64,000 bases of DNA from Cristatella mucedo (GCA_009760855.2 WPIO01000206.1:279826-343825), one strand, 5' to 3'. Counted from the stretch's first letter, positions 23,771 to 36,222 are shown. Program-made: numbers and translations. Notes: generated from the letters alone by a model not told the origin.

Positions 23771-24690
23771 AATACCGGCACTAGGCCAGTGGAATGTCCC
23801 CTCTATCCAGCTTGAATGGCGAATGGGTTCCAGACGATTCTTTTTGGACAGAGTGATGGCGAAGGTTGACAGACCAGCCAACATCGATCAGCAGCTTCCG
23901 CGGGTATCGGACCAATTCTAAAGGCCGACTCGCCACCGCTGGTCAGAGAGCTTCCTGGCTTGCTCTTAAGCGCTTCCTCTCTAACCGCACTGACGCTCCT
24001 CTCTGGCTCACTGCTCCAGGACAAAGGAGTTCTAGCCCGCCTCCGAACAGCTCTTGTTCGCGCTAAAATTCAGCCAAGGCCAGCAGGGCGCTACAAAAGT
24101 ATGGCGTACTGCTTGCAATTTGTCACATAATTTGGCTGGCGGCGCCATGCTACGGCGAAGAGGTCGAAGTCAGCTCTGTACCGCGATCCTCCAATCTTCG
24201 GTCGTCCAGCGGCTGTGCTGCCGCCCCGCCCAAAGCATGCTTCTGTGGAGGCTTGCGTCACTAGGTAAGGTTTCTTTGCAACCCTTACCATACGCCCGTG
24301 TTCGTCGAGCCTTCGTCTCACTGTTGATCATTGCAATACGAAGCTCGAATGTTACGGAGTACTATGAATAGTACATTTCGTAGTTCGATTGCATTCGGGC
24401 TGGTACCGCTCCTTTCCTAAACAGCTGTTGGGAGCATCGTCGAGAGGGGCCTGTGCACAGCTGTGGTCAGCTTCTAATGACGCATTGACACAGGCCGATA
24501 ACCCACTGGTGAACAGATGGTGGATTCACCATCGGGGTCGGCCAAGGCACAGCCGGAGGGGAGGAGGGAGAAGACTCGAGTGTGAGAAGGGGGCGAAGGC
24601 AGTCGTGCGTCTTGCTGCTCCGTGCCTTGTGCAATAAACCGTTGGCGTTGTTCATCGGCTGGCTCTCTGATGTGTGAACCAAACTACACA
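23771..24690. other. Interval without recognised genes
   Basis: Several short frames on both strands, none with a recognisable domain. Nothing supportable is seen apart from the flanking repeats. Confidence 0.4.
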
Positions 24691-24696
24691 TTTGTG

Positions 24697-24747
24697 TAGC
24701 GCCCTCAGAGAACTTAGTTCTTTCTTGACTTTATATATTCTGTAAAG
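24697..24747 (-). mobile_element. LINE family 1 tail, split by a hAT element
   Basis: Reverse-strand tail hairpin (GCGCCCTCAGAGAACTTAG) is followed by a diverged 3' UTR up to CTGTAAAG. The sequence resumes at 26,173 after the hAT insertion with CTGTAAAGAAAGCATGAT and a GTGGTTAGTGG word. The two halves together look like one minus-strand LINE 3' end. Confidence 0.7.
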
Positions 24748-24779
24748 CAGAGGTCGATAAACTCCGGCCCTTAGGTCAG

Positions 24780-24970
24780 ATCCAGCGCACCTAGTGCTCG
24801 AGATCCGACGCAGGTAGTGCTCCAGATCCGGCGCAGCTAGTGCTCCAGATCCGACGCAGCTAGTGCTTGAGATCCGACGCAGCTAGTGCTCCAGATCCGA
24901 CGCACCTAGTGCTCCAGATCCAACGCACCTAGTGCTCCAGATCCGACGCACCTAGTGCTCCAGATCCGGC
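24780..24970. repeat. 24-bp tandem array inside the hAT element
   Basis: About eight units of a 24-bp sequence containing CTAGTGCTCCAGATCCGACG, with single-base differences. The unit resembles the subterminal sequence of the element itself (GGTCAGATCCAGCGCACC), so it probably grew by amplification of the subterminal region. Confidence 0.88.
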
Positions 24971-25011
24971 CTAGCGGCACCCCAGTTATTAATTGATGGA
25001 TCCGTTGCAGC

Positions 25012-25097
25012 AAATGTAAAGCGCCCAGAGAGAAATTAAGTTTTCTGAGGGCGCTTTATCAAGTGCACTATTGTTATTATGATTATTATTATTGTTA
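25012..25097 (+). mobile_element. LINE family 1 solo tail inside the hAT element
   Basis: GCAGCAAATGTAAAGCGCCC, the tail hairpin and an ATT-rich end. It is nested in the hAT element, or was carried by it. Confidence 0.85.
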
Positions 25098-25474
25098 AAG
25101 CTGTTAACACCATTCTGCCGAAACACATAATGACACTGTTAAATTGGCTAATTTAAACAAATATGCCGCACACCTTGTAAGCCGAGTAGTAAGGGTCAAT
25201 TGAAGCAGATATTGAGATCTGGGGAAGAAATAACGTACAAGTGCTGAAAAGATTCCGGATGCTATTAGGTCATGTTCGATTGGCTAGTCGGAGTACACAG
25301 TTAGTTGCAGCTCCATTTGATTATCCTGTCAAAACGAACCACTAGCTTGAGCGATTAAGTGGGTCTGAGCTGATAATTTAATAAGTGGTCTTAACTTTAG
25401 CAATGCACCGGCTTGTATCGTTCGGCTATCACCGGTTATCATGCATCACCTGCTGGTGAGTTGCGACAGCGCAG

Positions 25475-25900
25475 CTACAGCAGCAGGTGCTGCTGCTGTA
25501 GCTGCGCAGACCAAGGTTGCACTGCAAAGGGCTCATAGAGCATGCTCTGCCCTGCTTGCAAAGTAATCATTGATCGCATAACTGATGCAGTAGTAGTCAT
25601 GTGACCGTTGCACTTGGACCAATCTCGAACTGGAATGAAGTGCTGCAATTCTCAGTGCAGCAGCAGTGTCCGCATGACTCGCAGCTGCTGGATCTGCTGT
25701 GCTTCGGCTGCAAGCTGTCCAAGTGCATTGACTGTGTCAGGCAGCGCGAGGGCTCGGGACACGCGGCAGTATCTGAAAGGACTAAAATCTGAAACTTATT
25801 TGAAGGAGTCAAGAGAAAGCATGAAGCATCCTTCAGAGTGTGTTGTACAGTTGGATAGCTTCTGCAGTAGTAGCCGAATTGAGTTGTCACGGTTTTCTTC
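25475..25900 (+). pseudogene. TRIM-like fragment carried by the hAT element
   Basis: A run homologous to exon 1 of genes A and B. It has the end of the RING (CATGCTCTGCCCTGCTTGCA), a gap that removes B-box 1, then B-box 2 (CPHDSQLLDLLCFGCKLSKC) and the start of the coiled-coil region. There are stops and shifts, for example just after ERTKI at about 25,790. This is either a captured host gene piece or the remains of a local TRIM copy into which hAT ends were placed. Confidence 0.75.
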
Positions 25901-26180
25901 CCCTTCACTATATAGAGGTACCTTGACTTACGAGTATCCCAACTAACGAGTTTTCGAGGCACGCGCCGCCGTCTCTCGGCCGCTTTTTACTTTGAGTTGA
26001 CAGCTAAGTGTTATTGTGCTTGATTTGGCTCCCCCCTGCACAGTTTAAAGTGGGCATAGTGGCCACGCCCACTCCGGGGCAGACAGAGTGGGCATGGTTT
26101 CTTCTGGCCTAGTTTGCCTTCTTGACCTCCTGAAATGGCCTAGTAGTCCAACAAAAAGTTTGCCGAGCTCTGCTGTAAAG

Positions 26181-28485
26181 AAAGCATGATCGTGTGGTTA
26201 GTGGTGGTGCAAAATTGGCCTTCACGAACTCAATATCAGGAACCGAGCAGCCCTCGGGCTTCTACCCGAGGGCTTTCAGATACAGCTGCCGGTTTTTTTT
26301 GTCTATAGAAATTTTCAGAATGTTATATCGGACAGATTTCTAACTTATCTCAACCCGCTTCCGAGCTATGTCGATTGCCAAAATTACCAAGGTGATAAGA
26401 CCGCAGCTGGCCCCTCAAAATCATGAAAGCGGCCTAAACTCTTAAGCTGCGTTTATACTCAGTACCTTCCCTACTTTCCACCTAACTGGTGCGTCTGCAC
26501 GACCAAGTCAAGTAGAATTGACGGCTGACTTAGTTCCATCCATAGCTTCCTACTCATATTCGGGAGGCAGGTATGGACGATGGTTTGCCCGGGAAGCCGC
26601 CAAGCTAACATCAGCTGATGTTGAGTTGGCCAGTGCAGTCATCATTGTAGACGAATAGTATGAGAAGAATAGAAGGTGCTAGTGTAGAGAGTACGTCTTG
26701 CTAAATGGCATACGGCTTCTGAAAGCACTCGTAGTAAACAGTTCTTTGCATTATTGCAATTTCAACTGACGTGCAGAAATTAACTCAGACACGCAGACAT
26801 CAACAGTAGCTGTCTGTCTTCTGAGACTCGGGAACGCAGCGCTCCTATTGGCTATCGTCCTCGCTGGCGCCTAGCAGCAGGAACATTGAGCTCCGATATG
26901 GTAGTGCGATCTATTTCCGTGTAGTGCTGTGCAGGTTGATTTGTTGTATACTGTTTGTTGATTGTTTGAAAGCATATTTAAGTTCAGCAAGTTCAGTCAC
27001 TTGTTCATGGTATACGTCAGGATAGAAAGACGTTTGTGTCAGTTTATCATAATTTGTGTGCTAGACTCTGCCGAGAGAGCTTGTGCACACTCTTGAAAAG
27101 TTGTCGGAAAATATATGAATTTGGTTCTGCATAGACGATTATCCCTTTAGCTACAGGCTAGGCTCAAAGGAAGAACAAATGCAAAAATAGCACGTCAACT
27201 CGGCATGTTTTAAGGTCATAATCTAGGCTGCTGTTGGTTTTGGCACTCGTTGTCTCTCGGAGTAACGGCCAGCCGAGTCCTAGCTCTGAGCGTGAGCTAC
27301 TGTAAGCCTGCAAACGAGTCTGTTGGAAGTCACCAAGACCTTTATTTGTGCCTTTCGTTGAAGTAATCTTTCAATATGAAGGAACTAAGACGATTGTATG
27401 ATTTATGAATTCTGAGATTTATGAAAAATGAGATTAGGCATTGAGATCCCGGCTGATCATACGCTCTGATACGTATATCGGTCTTTGCGTTGGATTATCA
27501 CACGCACTAATACATATCTTGGACCTTCTTTAACTTGACACTGCTACGTTACCATCCCGCTCAAACGTAGACCCGTCCCGTCGGCCGGGTGTGAGTCCTG
27601 CTGGGGTGGGATAACTTTCCGGCGTGGCCACGCCCACACAGCTGCTGTAGGGGACCCAAGTTCAGTGCCGCCACGGCAGGCTGGTGCCGCAGAGACTGCC
27701 TGGCAACCAGTTAAAACTTTCCGCCTCTGGTTTGCTTAGAGAACGGATAGCTGCTGTATGAAACTTTCTTGTCCGGTGCATGGTTGAAGAAGCGACTCGG
27801 CTGGAATCGCTCGGACGCGAGAGGAAGTCGCACGGAGCTGGTAGGATCAGGGATGGAGCTCTGCAATCGTAGCTGCCTGCAGCTAACGGAAGAGGACTAT
27901 TAAGGGAAGAATTAGCTACCGGTTAGAGAACAATAAGCCAGAGGGTCGTCGTCAAAGGCTCCGCTACGATCGAGACAGCAACAGCACCGGCAGAATAGTC
28001 GCACCATCCAGGCTTCTCTCCCGGACAAGCGAAGCACATGGCGGCCATCGTAATAAGGTGTACGGTTACAGACAGCATACCCTGCTGACAGATGGCTCGT
28101 GAGTGGGTTTCGCGCACGCATAAAATATTTATATAATACTCATTTTTAATTGAAAAAAATGCTTGATTTTCACAGGAAATTCATTTTCGGCCTACCAATG
28201 AGAGCACTAAATCCGGGCCTTCAAGGTTTTCATATACTGAGGTAGCCGTTAATTTGGATGCGATCTCTTTATCGAACTATTGTTCATCTAGCTTCCACAA
28301 GGTAAGTTGATATACATCTGAAAGAATAATTTTGTGAGTCGTCAGCCAATGCTTGTTTTAGTCTGATTGCTTACTTCACCTTCATAGAAAGACGCCAGTA
28401 TGCGTTTTTAGTGCTTGTGTCTTATGCTGGGTGAAATCGAACGCTGGGCCTCGACCTGCAGAGGTGCTTAATAATTGCGGCACGG
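26181..28485. other. Interval without recognised genes
   Basis: A perfect 10-bp-stem hairpin lies at 26,249-26,274. The stretch 27,447-27,600 matches 13,090-13,245 of copy A in altered order relative to the rest of the duplication. No coding sequence was supported. Confidence 0.5.
26249..26274. other. Perfect hairpin
   Basis: AGCCCTCGGG and CCCGAGGGCT pair perfectly around a 6-base loop. Isolated, no known role. Confidence 0.85.
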
Positions 28486-28489
28486 CCGC

Positions 28490-28870
28490 ATGGTAGAAGA
28501 CGTTTACTGATTGAAGAGTGGCTTAAAGCGTTTTGTCACAAACGATAGTTGGTGCGTACCTGATTTTACTCGGTAGCTCAACAAGCCAGCACTTCCTGCT
28601 TTGTAGGAATTGGAACGGTCCAGACCGATCAAACTTTTCAAAACTCCTCATTGTACGATACTCTCACTCCGTATCGCAGGTTGCGGGTGCTGGCGGTAGG
28701 GAAATTTTAATTACCCTCTGCAAGCTGGAGAGTTAGCCGCCGCCAAGTCTTTTCTGCAGTTACATACACTGACTTTTTAATCAGCAAACCGTAATTCAGT
28801 GCTTTTACTCCTACTTTGACTCCTTTTACTCCTCAGTCTCTTATCGTAACCGGAATAGTCACAGCACACG
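28490..28870. repeat. Segmental duplication, block 1, copy B
   Basis: Partner of 9,930-10,335, sharing the words AAGCCAGCACTTCCTGCTTT and GAGAGTTAGCCGCC. Confidence 0.6.
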
Positions 28871-28979
28871 TCGCCGCATAGAGATGTGAAACACCTATGG
28901 CCTACGCGATTTAGAAATGATTTAGTGTAGGTTTGAGTCTGCAAGTGCCTTATGACTCACTATTTAGTGAGCATACAGA

Positions 28980-29072
28980 AATAAATCCTAGCTGATTAAA
29001 CAGCCTCTTTTTGTATAGCGTCATAAGAGCCTTTACGGCTATCACCACCGCTTGCAGTGGCGATAAAGGATC
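28980..29072 (-). mobile_element. tRNA-derived SINE, headless copy
   Basis: Contains only the 3' body of the SINE (CCTAGCTGATTAAACAGCCT through the CACCACCGCTTGCAGTGGCG hairpin). The tRNA-like head is missing, as with a 5'-truncated insertion. It is absent from copy A. Confidence 0.8.
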
Positions 29073-30988
29073 AAGACATAGCAATCACCAGGAAGACTTG
29101 AGAATAGAGTCTATCTGCTTTGGTTTACACTGTAGCTTTTTTCTGACATCCATCATGTTGAGCACCAGGATTCATGCCACTGATAGGCAAGCATTTCTAT
29201 AGCACATATCAGAACACTAAGACGGCACTGACACAGCACATTAGTGGTTTAGATCCTTGATCAGTGGCATATTTTATGGCATACGTGCAGTTTGCATAAG
29301 TTTCCGACGTTTATCAATCAAATCATGCTATTCAAACACGGACCATCTAAAGAGTCTCTACCAGTCTCATTATTTTCACGTAAATTCAAGCTCCTCGTGC
29401 TGATCTAGTACAAACTAGGCTATCGTTTATATGCAGCCGGCACACTGCCAGACCTGTGCTGCGATTAAATTATGTCTTTCAGCACTTCAAACTGTCACCA
29501 CCCTTATAACATGCACTGCAATTGTTCTTGTACAGAAATCGGGCTTATTCAGTTAAATAACGATTTGACCATTCTAGCAGTTAAGGCAGAGTGACTCATA
29601 AGCAGGAAAGCCTAGTGCTCGAAGATGGCTCTGCCAACATGTCCCCTGTGCTATCAGCTTGAAATCTGGATATCTTGTTCAACAACGACCTTTACCATTT
29701 GACCTGGTCGTCTTTACAGTCAAGTCTGCCCACTTTCAGCCTCTCCATTTAGTAAAATTCGGGCCTTGAAAGCTGTTTCAGGCCATTTTAAATCACATTT
29801 ATGCATCTATAACTCACTGCTTTCAGGCCTCTGTGCCTGTGCAATAAGATACCTACATATTCCTCGTAGTACTTACTGTGTTCGTGTGCACTATCGTTTA
29901 CCTGGGTGTGCATACAGAAACCGTACATTTTTTGGTCAATCTTTTGGCAATTTTTTCCCTAGCAGTTACAATGTTTGAGGATGTTTCTTATGCTGCTACG
30001 CGTGTGTTAGGTTAGTCTTATCGCAGGTATGTAGTATATCAGCAATTGCATGGTAATAGCCGCAGCTATTTATCGTGCCCAGGTTCTACTGCAAATGCAG
30101 TCACGGAGTCAGAATTATTGCTTGCAGTAGCATCTATGACGAGCACTCAGTGGCCGAGCTAAAGGGGCAGGGGGATGATTGTCCCTCGTGGAGAAATGGA
30201 AGTACCTAAATCCTGGGCAAATTTCCCCATACCCAAAGGTCGGAAGCAGTAGTAAGACACAAAAGGAACAAGACGAGTAAAATTGTCAATTTTTCCAAAA
30301 ACTGTTTTCATGTGCTGCTTATGTCATTATGTCTGAAGGAGCCTGGAGCTTCCCTTCCTAAACCTGAAAATCTCGTCTCCTGGCCACCTGCAAGCACTCC
30401 GGTTCCATCTTGGATGGAAAGCCCTTCGGCATATCTACACTAGCAGCCACACGTTTGCAACACCCACTTCAACCACGGCCACTTGGTTGACTATTGCTTT
30501 CTGCAGTTTTAAAGTCCTCCCGGAGCTTTGAAATGAATGAAATTGATGCCACAGTAAACCAAACAGTCAACACACACCATTTCTTTAACACGACAACCGC
30601 AGCATGGGGATTACAAACACCAAATCTATTAGGATGTGGCCCCTCCCCGATTAGCCACCACTTCTCCTATTCGGACTGTCATGGACTCGACGAGTTTCAG
30701 AGTGATGTCAGACGGTCTAGCATGCCATACTGCTTGCAATTTGTCCCATAATTTGCAGCACAACTCAACATTATGCTTTAGATCGATGTCCCATCGAATC
30801 CTGAAATTAGCGCCTAGCAGTCTGCTTTTCTATACACCCGTTTATCTGATGTACTTTTTATATACACCCGTTTATCTGATGTACACTACTATTTTTTCAT
30901 TCCTTTTTGTCACAATTTGTCTCCGTGATTAACTTTTGTAGCTCATCTACCAGCCAGACTTTTGGTTTATGCCTTTTTGAGAACAGCC

Positions 30989-32084
30989 ATGGCACAAGAG
31001 CTTCCGATGCACCAACTTGCGATTGACGAACGCCTGCTGTCTTGCATCGCCTGTGGACAAATTGCAGAGGAGCCGCTGCTGCTGCGCTGCTTGCACAGCT
31101 GCTGCAGTCGCTGTGCAGACCAAGCATGTACAGCAGAGGACTCGAATTGCATCATGGTCTGCCCTGCTTGCAAAGTAGTCACTGACATGAGTATACCAAA
31201 GCATCACAACGGCTTCATTGCCAACTTGGGGAGACTTACAACAGCTGTGAGAGATGCAGGCAATTGCACTTTTTGCAGAGAGGATGGCAAACCAGACGAG
31301 CAGACAGACGACTGGTGCTTGCAGTGCCAGAGATCCATGTGCTCAGCCTGCTTGCCAGGACATAGCCGATGCAATCCCGATCACGTGATTGTCGCCATCG
31401 ATCAGATCAAGAGCATGAGTGAAGTGCTGCAAGCCTCAGGACAGCAGCAGTGCTTGCAGCACCGGAAGCCGCTGGATCTGCTGTGCTTTGACTGCAAGAA
31501 AGCCAAGTGCACCGACTGTCTCACACAGTGCCTGGGCCAAGGACACTCGATTGCACAGCCGCTAAAAGAACCGAAACCCGAAGCTTTTTTGAAGGATGCA
31601 CGAGAGAGTATACAGCATCTTCTTCAGGGTGTAAATGCAAAGTCTGCGCAGCTGCTTTGGCCCAGAAGTCTGGTCAGCGACATCCAATCGGCTCGTGCCA
31701 TTCACCTAGACGAGCTGAGGACGAAGAAGAAGTATGCTGTGGATGCTCTAAGCAAAGTCTTTAAAGAAACAAAAAGCAAGGTCAAGGACTGCTATGACAA
31801 ACTCGAGGAGAGTGCTGTGGCCCTGCAAGGCTTGGCCGAGCAGCTGAACCTGTCAGTGCAGCATGCCTCAGCATACATCAGCAGCATCACAGATTTGGCC
31901 GGCGACCCGGATTTCCTGGACCAGCAGGCGACCTTGAGGTTGCGGCTCCAAGTGCTTGACAAGCAGCTGGATAGCTATAGTGAGACACCGAATGCTGAAA
32001 AGCTTGTGGCTCTGAATGGATCTTTGCCTGATGACTTAGACGATGTGGTCACTTCATGGATGGGAGCTCCAGAGCTGACCTCAG
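30989..32084 (+). CDS. TRIM-like gene B, exon 1 (RING, two B-boxes, coiled coil)
   Basis: Paralogue of gene A with an exon of exactly the same length (1,096 nt) and the same GCCATGG start. The RING is intact (CIAC, CLHSCCSRC, CPAC), as are B-box 1 (CTFC, CLQCQRSMCSACLPGH) and B-box 2 (CLQH, CFDCKKAKCTDC). The coiled coil of about 150 residues is uninterrupted. Predicted role: cytoplasmic or nuclear E3 ubiquitin ligase acting as a dimer. Differences from A are mostly conservative substitutions, which suggests past selection on the protein. The phase-1 donor TCAG|GT is at 32,084/32,085. Confidence 0.88.
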
Positions 32085-32194
32085 GTAGCTGCTTGCAAAG
32101 CTCTGCAGCTCATGCATGCCCTGGCTCGAAGTGCTGGCACCCAATCTTGCTGAAGTTTATCATTTGCACTCTGTGAGGCCATTTTCCTTGTTGA

Positions 32195-32772
32195 CTAGGC
32201 TTGTCTCTCGTGAGCATCACAGTTGCCACATCACACCACTTCTCACTGACCTGCACTGGCTACCAGTCAAGCAACGGATTGACTTCAAGGATTTGTTGCT
32301 CACTTTTAGGTCACTTCATTCTTTGACTCCAGCCTATCTCTCACATCTACTCCCCCACCAGGCCAAGCATAGTACCACCTGCTTTTCGGAATCCAACAGT
32401 TTACCAATACCTCGTACAAACCTCAAATCCTTTGGAGACCTGGCATTTAGTTCATATGCTCCCAAAGTCTGGGACTCACTCCCGGCTTGTGTCACAACAT
32501 CCCCTGACTTGACCACATTTAAAAAGAACTTGTGATCAGTCCTTGATGTGCTTATGCGTGCTGACACTGTGCAAGCTGCCACTAACCACATTTGCATGCT
32601 GACCCTGTGCATGTCACCCCTAACCATGTTATTCATGTTGTTTATCAAGCATGATATTACTCACCAACCAGTCGCGTTTGCCTTTGCAGCAACTGTAAAG
32701 CGCCTAGGAAGAGATCGAGTTCTTTGAGGGCGCTTTAGCAAGTGCATTATTATTATTATCATTGTTATAGAT
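32195..32772 (+). mobile_element. LINE family 1 inserted in gene B intron
   Basis: 5'-truncated copy from CTTGTCTCTCGTGAGCATC (RT C-terminal region encoding SYAPKVWDSLPACV) to the tail hairpin and (ATT)n at 32,765. The uninterrupted sequence exists in copy A at 17,296-17,305, so the insertion postdates the duplication. Confidence 0.9.
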
Positions 32773-34174
32773 TGGCTTGACCGAATCCTAGCTGAAGCTA
32801 GCTCCTATAAGGATGATGCTGGTGGTAGTAACGTTGCAGGTGAGTTCACATTTTCTGAAGGCAACTTGCCAGCCCAACAGCTTTCAGATTCCTAGCTACT
32901 AGTTTGCTAGCCTGCACGGCTGTGAGTAATGCTGTCAGGATTGCATGGTTGCTTTGCCTCCCATTATTGACAATGCAGCCATTTCTAGGATACCCTTTGC
33001 TGGAGTTACTGCATTTGCACTTCAAAGAAATCTGCCTAGTTTTATTTAGCTGTATTGTCAATTATAATGAATTGCACGGAAGATGAGAATCCTTTGACGT
33101 GCACTTTTGTGCTTTCCACGATGTAGCTAAGAGATGTCTTTGGCTTGGTAGAGAGCCTAGAGTTAACATAGGAGGATGGCAGGATTGCCAGTGCCAATAA
33201 CTAATAGGTCAGTGCATCATAGATGGGTCTTGTGATGTACCTTGTTATGACCTTGGCTGGCAGCAGTGGTCTCACTGCAGCAGCACGTTTTGAGCCAACA
33301 ATTTGTTATTTGTCATTGCATTTCTGGATACCCCTTGCCGAAAGCTGAAGCATAATATCCAAAAAATAGAAAGTACATTCAGCGGGGAAAATATCGCTGA
33401 ATCGATGAATACTCTCAATTCGATATTATAAGTTATTGGTTAATTCGAAAAGTGGTGTAGCAGCATTTTTGATCGAGTACTGTCTGCAGTATTACGATCT
33501 GTCTGCACTATGTTTTTTTTTATAAATAGGGTTTGGGGTTTCCTTGCTGCTAGTATTCGAGCTCTCCTCCGTTGGATTGACGGCTTGATCATCACACCCA
33601 CGGTTCTGCTAGACATGTCAGTAGCATTCGAATCATTAGACTATTCGACCATTCTTGGACGTCACGATACCTTGACAGCTGAGATTTAGCTTGGCATGAG
33701 CAAGTGAGGGAGGGAAGAGAGGGGCCACGTATGACAAGCTGAAAGTACAGCCATGCATGCTGCCTAATGTACAGGCAAGCAATGAAAACCCATTTTAATA
33801 TATAAACTTCATTTTATTATATAAACAAATATAAAATAAGCAAATATGTATAGGCGGGTATGCAAACGACTTGATGAGCCGTATATCCGCCAACCTTTTT
33901 TTATTTTAACAGCAACTGAAATGTGACTGACATATGGTACTCATCATCACATCATCATTGAACATCTTCAAGCTCAATTGTTCCCTAACCTATCAGAGTG
34001 TGGCAGAGTAGCTTGTGCTTGAAGCCGATAGCAAATGTATGTTGGATGTACAGCACAGTAAATATTCTAATGAATAGGAGATATTCGTGCATTCTAGCTA
34101 GACTGCAGACACACCCTGCACAGACAGCTCTCTGTCGCTGCCTGCATTCACAGACCCGGCATTCTTTGTTGTAG

Positions 34175-35005
34175 CAGAGCAGCAGCCAGCGCTGCTGCAC
34201 TTCGGCCCGGCCTCCAGCAGCTTCCAGACGCCTGTCCGGTGCTGCGACCTGTCTGTGACGTCAGAGGGGCATCTGCTGCTGGCTGCCTGGGAGCACGGCC
34301 TGAAGGAATACAGTCAGAGCGGCAGAGAGCTGAGCGTCTGGGAACCTGCGAGGCTGAGCAACGGAGGGAACGACTGGGTCACTGCAGTGCAGTCCCTGCA
34401 GGACGGACGTGCTGCTGTAGCCTTGCTCGACTCACAGCTCGTCCTGCTGCTCAGACGCAGCAGCTCTGCTGCTGAACGCCTGCGCTCACGGGTCGGCCAG
34501 CTGCTCAGACGCAGCTCTGCTGCTGCTGCTGCTGGAGGGGACCAGTGGCTCGACTCGGGGCAGCTGCTGCACAGCAGGAAGTACGAGTATAACATACGCA
34601 GTGTGGCTCTCACTGCTGCTGCTCTGGTCACTACGAGCTACAGCGAGGTGAAGCTGGACGATGGCAGAGAGCTGTACGTAGTGGACAGCTGCAGCCACCG
34701 AGGTGACAGACAATGGAGACACGAGCTGAGCAGCGAGGAGGAGCAGCGGGGCGTCTGTGCTGCAGGCGGCATCGTGTACCTGGCTGTGCGAGGGGCAGCA
34801 GGGAGACAGGAGCAGGGACTGTGTGAGGGCGCTCTGTGCTGTGACTGGGCGGGTGCTGCAGCAGGTGCTCTCATACAGCAGCCACGGACTGCTGCAGCCT
34901 TGGTGCCTGTCGCTGGGCGGAGGACAGAGGACCGTGCTAGCCGTGCTGGGCTGGGACGATCAGACTGTGACCGTGTACCCTGCAGCAGCTGAGAGCAGAC
35001 GATGA
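34175..35005 (+). CDS. TRIM-like gene B, exon 2 (propeller-like C-terminal domain, late frameshift)
   Basis: The acceptor TTTGTTGTAG|CA at 34,174/34,175 keeps the exon 1 frame. It encodes about 270 residues with repeating blade-like patterns: EGHLLLAAWEHGLKEY, YEYNIRSVALTAAALV, VKLDDGRELYVVD, GGIVYLAVRG. This is compatible with an NHL/WD-type beta-propeller as in TRIM-NHL proteins. The main frame ends at 34,992. From about 34,830, however, the family-like ending (VLQQVLSYSSHGLLQPW, then TVTVYP) is in the +1 frame and stops at 35,005. A one-base indel near 34,825-34,845 therefore breaks the last blade, either a real mutation or an assembly error. Confidence 0.7.
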
Positions 35006-35118
35006 AGGGAAGGCAGCTGCAGCATTGCAGCTCTGGGAGGCAGCTACCTAGCGCTGCATGTCACTCAGCTTCTTATGACTGCCTGTCACGTACCTGTACT
35101 CTTACCTTTTAGCAAGTT

Positions 35119-35124
35119 AATAAA
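35119..35124 (+). promoter_or_regulatory. Polyadenylation signal for gene B
   Basis: A canonical AATAAA lies 114 bases after the predicted stop, on the coding strand. Confidence 0.6.
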
Positions 35125-35129
35125 ATAAT

Positions 35130-35960
35130 CCGTGATTTATCGCACTGCAGCGACTTGTAGCACGAGCTCCAAGCACGAGCAGCTGCAGTCAGCTGCAGCA
35201 GCTCGTGGCACTGAGCTGCTGCCTGCGTTCGGTCGACGTTACGTCCTGGCAGACGCTGCCAGCTAACGTCACGGAATACCAGACGGCTAGCAACCAATCA
35301 GCTAGCTGACTGGTCCTTGCTAAGCACTAGTCTGGCAGCTTGGTTCCCTCTAGGTTTTAGCAGACTAGGTAAATTTAAACCAAGTTAGCATAGCGTTCAG
35401 TATCACCCCCGGCTAGGTAGCATGCACTGAATCTTGCACGACAAACAGGAGCAACACAAAAAGCAGTTCACCGAGGCTATGAGGCAAGCCGACCGGAACT
35501 GAAGCCTCTTTCGCCGTGACTTAAATAAAAAGAAAATGGTGCAAGGTTTTGGCTGGTAGTGACCATAACCGGAAGCGAGTTCCACACCAGTGGCTTCTCT
35601 TTTCTTGTACGCGGGGCTGCTTCTGCTGTGGCACTTTCAAGGCCAGACCGCAGCCACTCTCGCACGACGCCACATCTTTGGATAACGACCAGCCGCAGTT
35701 AGGCCTGACACAAGAGCAACCGCAATGACTGCCGGACATTCGTCAGAAAGCACGTCGGAAGTACATATTAGCTTTTCATTTAATATCATATATTTGTATA
35801 ATGCAATGCATACTATAAAATATGATAGTAGGCAATATTATATAGATATAATATAATTGGATCTCTCGTGGTCCGAAGATGGCCACAAGGAGGATATCTA
35901 CGACTCCAACTCAAGCCGCCCAGATCTAGCGCAAGGCGAGATGCTTGGGCTTCTGGAACC
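35130..35960. other. Interval downstream of gene B
   Basis: No gene recognised. This is the sequence missing from copy A, where the deletion junction carries a GC-rich tandem repeat. Confidence 0.45.
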
Positions 35961-36222
35961 GCAAGAGTGTTTCTTACTTTTAGTCCCGTCACTCCCAGTG
36001 CCGAGGCGGCGGCGATCGCCACGCCACCGCCGGTCAGCTGGCTGGCAGCCGCCGAAGCGCCGAGCGTCTGATTGGTGCTCTGCCGCTGCAACGGGTGCCG
36101 AGTCGTTCGCTGCAGACGCTCGTGCAGCCCAGTTCGTAGGCAGATTTGGACGACAGAATTACCGAGTCACGTAGAGCTTCCGGAAAATACAAGTTACGCT
36201 CCCTTTACCGGTAGCCAGAGAA

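Larger units (their letters stand above)
24748..26172. mobile_element. Non-autonomous hAT transposon with 8-bp target duplication
   Basis: The ends CAGAGGTCGATAAACT and the complement of AGTTTGCCGAGCTCTG form terminal inverted repeats matching at 13 of 16 positions. Identical 8-bp direct repeats CTGTAAAG flank it (24,740-24,747 and 26,173-26,180). The CAGRG...AAACT ends and 8-bp duplication are diagnostic of the hAT superfamily. The 1,425-bp body has no transposase. It contains a 24-bp tandem array, a LINE tail and a fragment of a TRIM-like gene, so it must be mobilised in trans. Confidence 0.92.

Noticed and set aside
24780-24970. A CRISPR-like array of 24-bp repeats
   Set aside because: Units are head to tail with no spacers, lie inside a transposon, and there are no cas genes.
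26249-26300. A bacterial-type terminator (hairpin followed later by T8)
   Set aside because: The window is animal DNA, the T run is about 20 bases after the stem, and no gene ends there.
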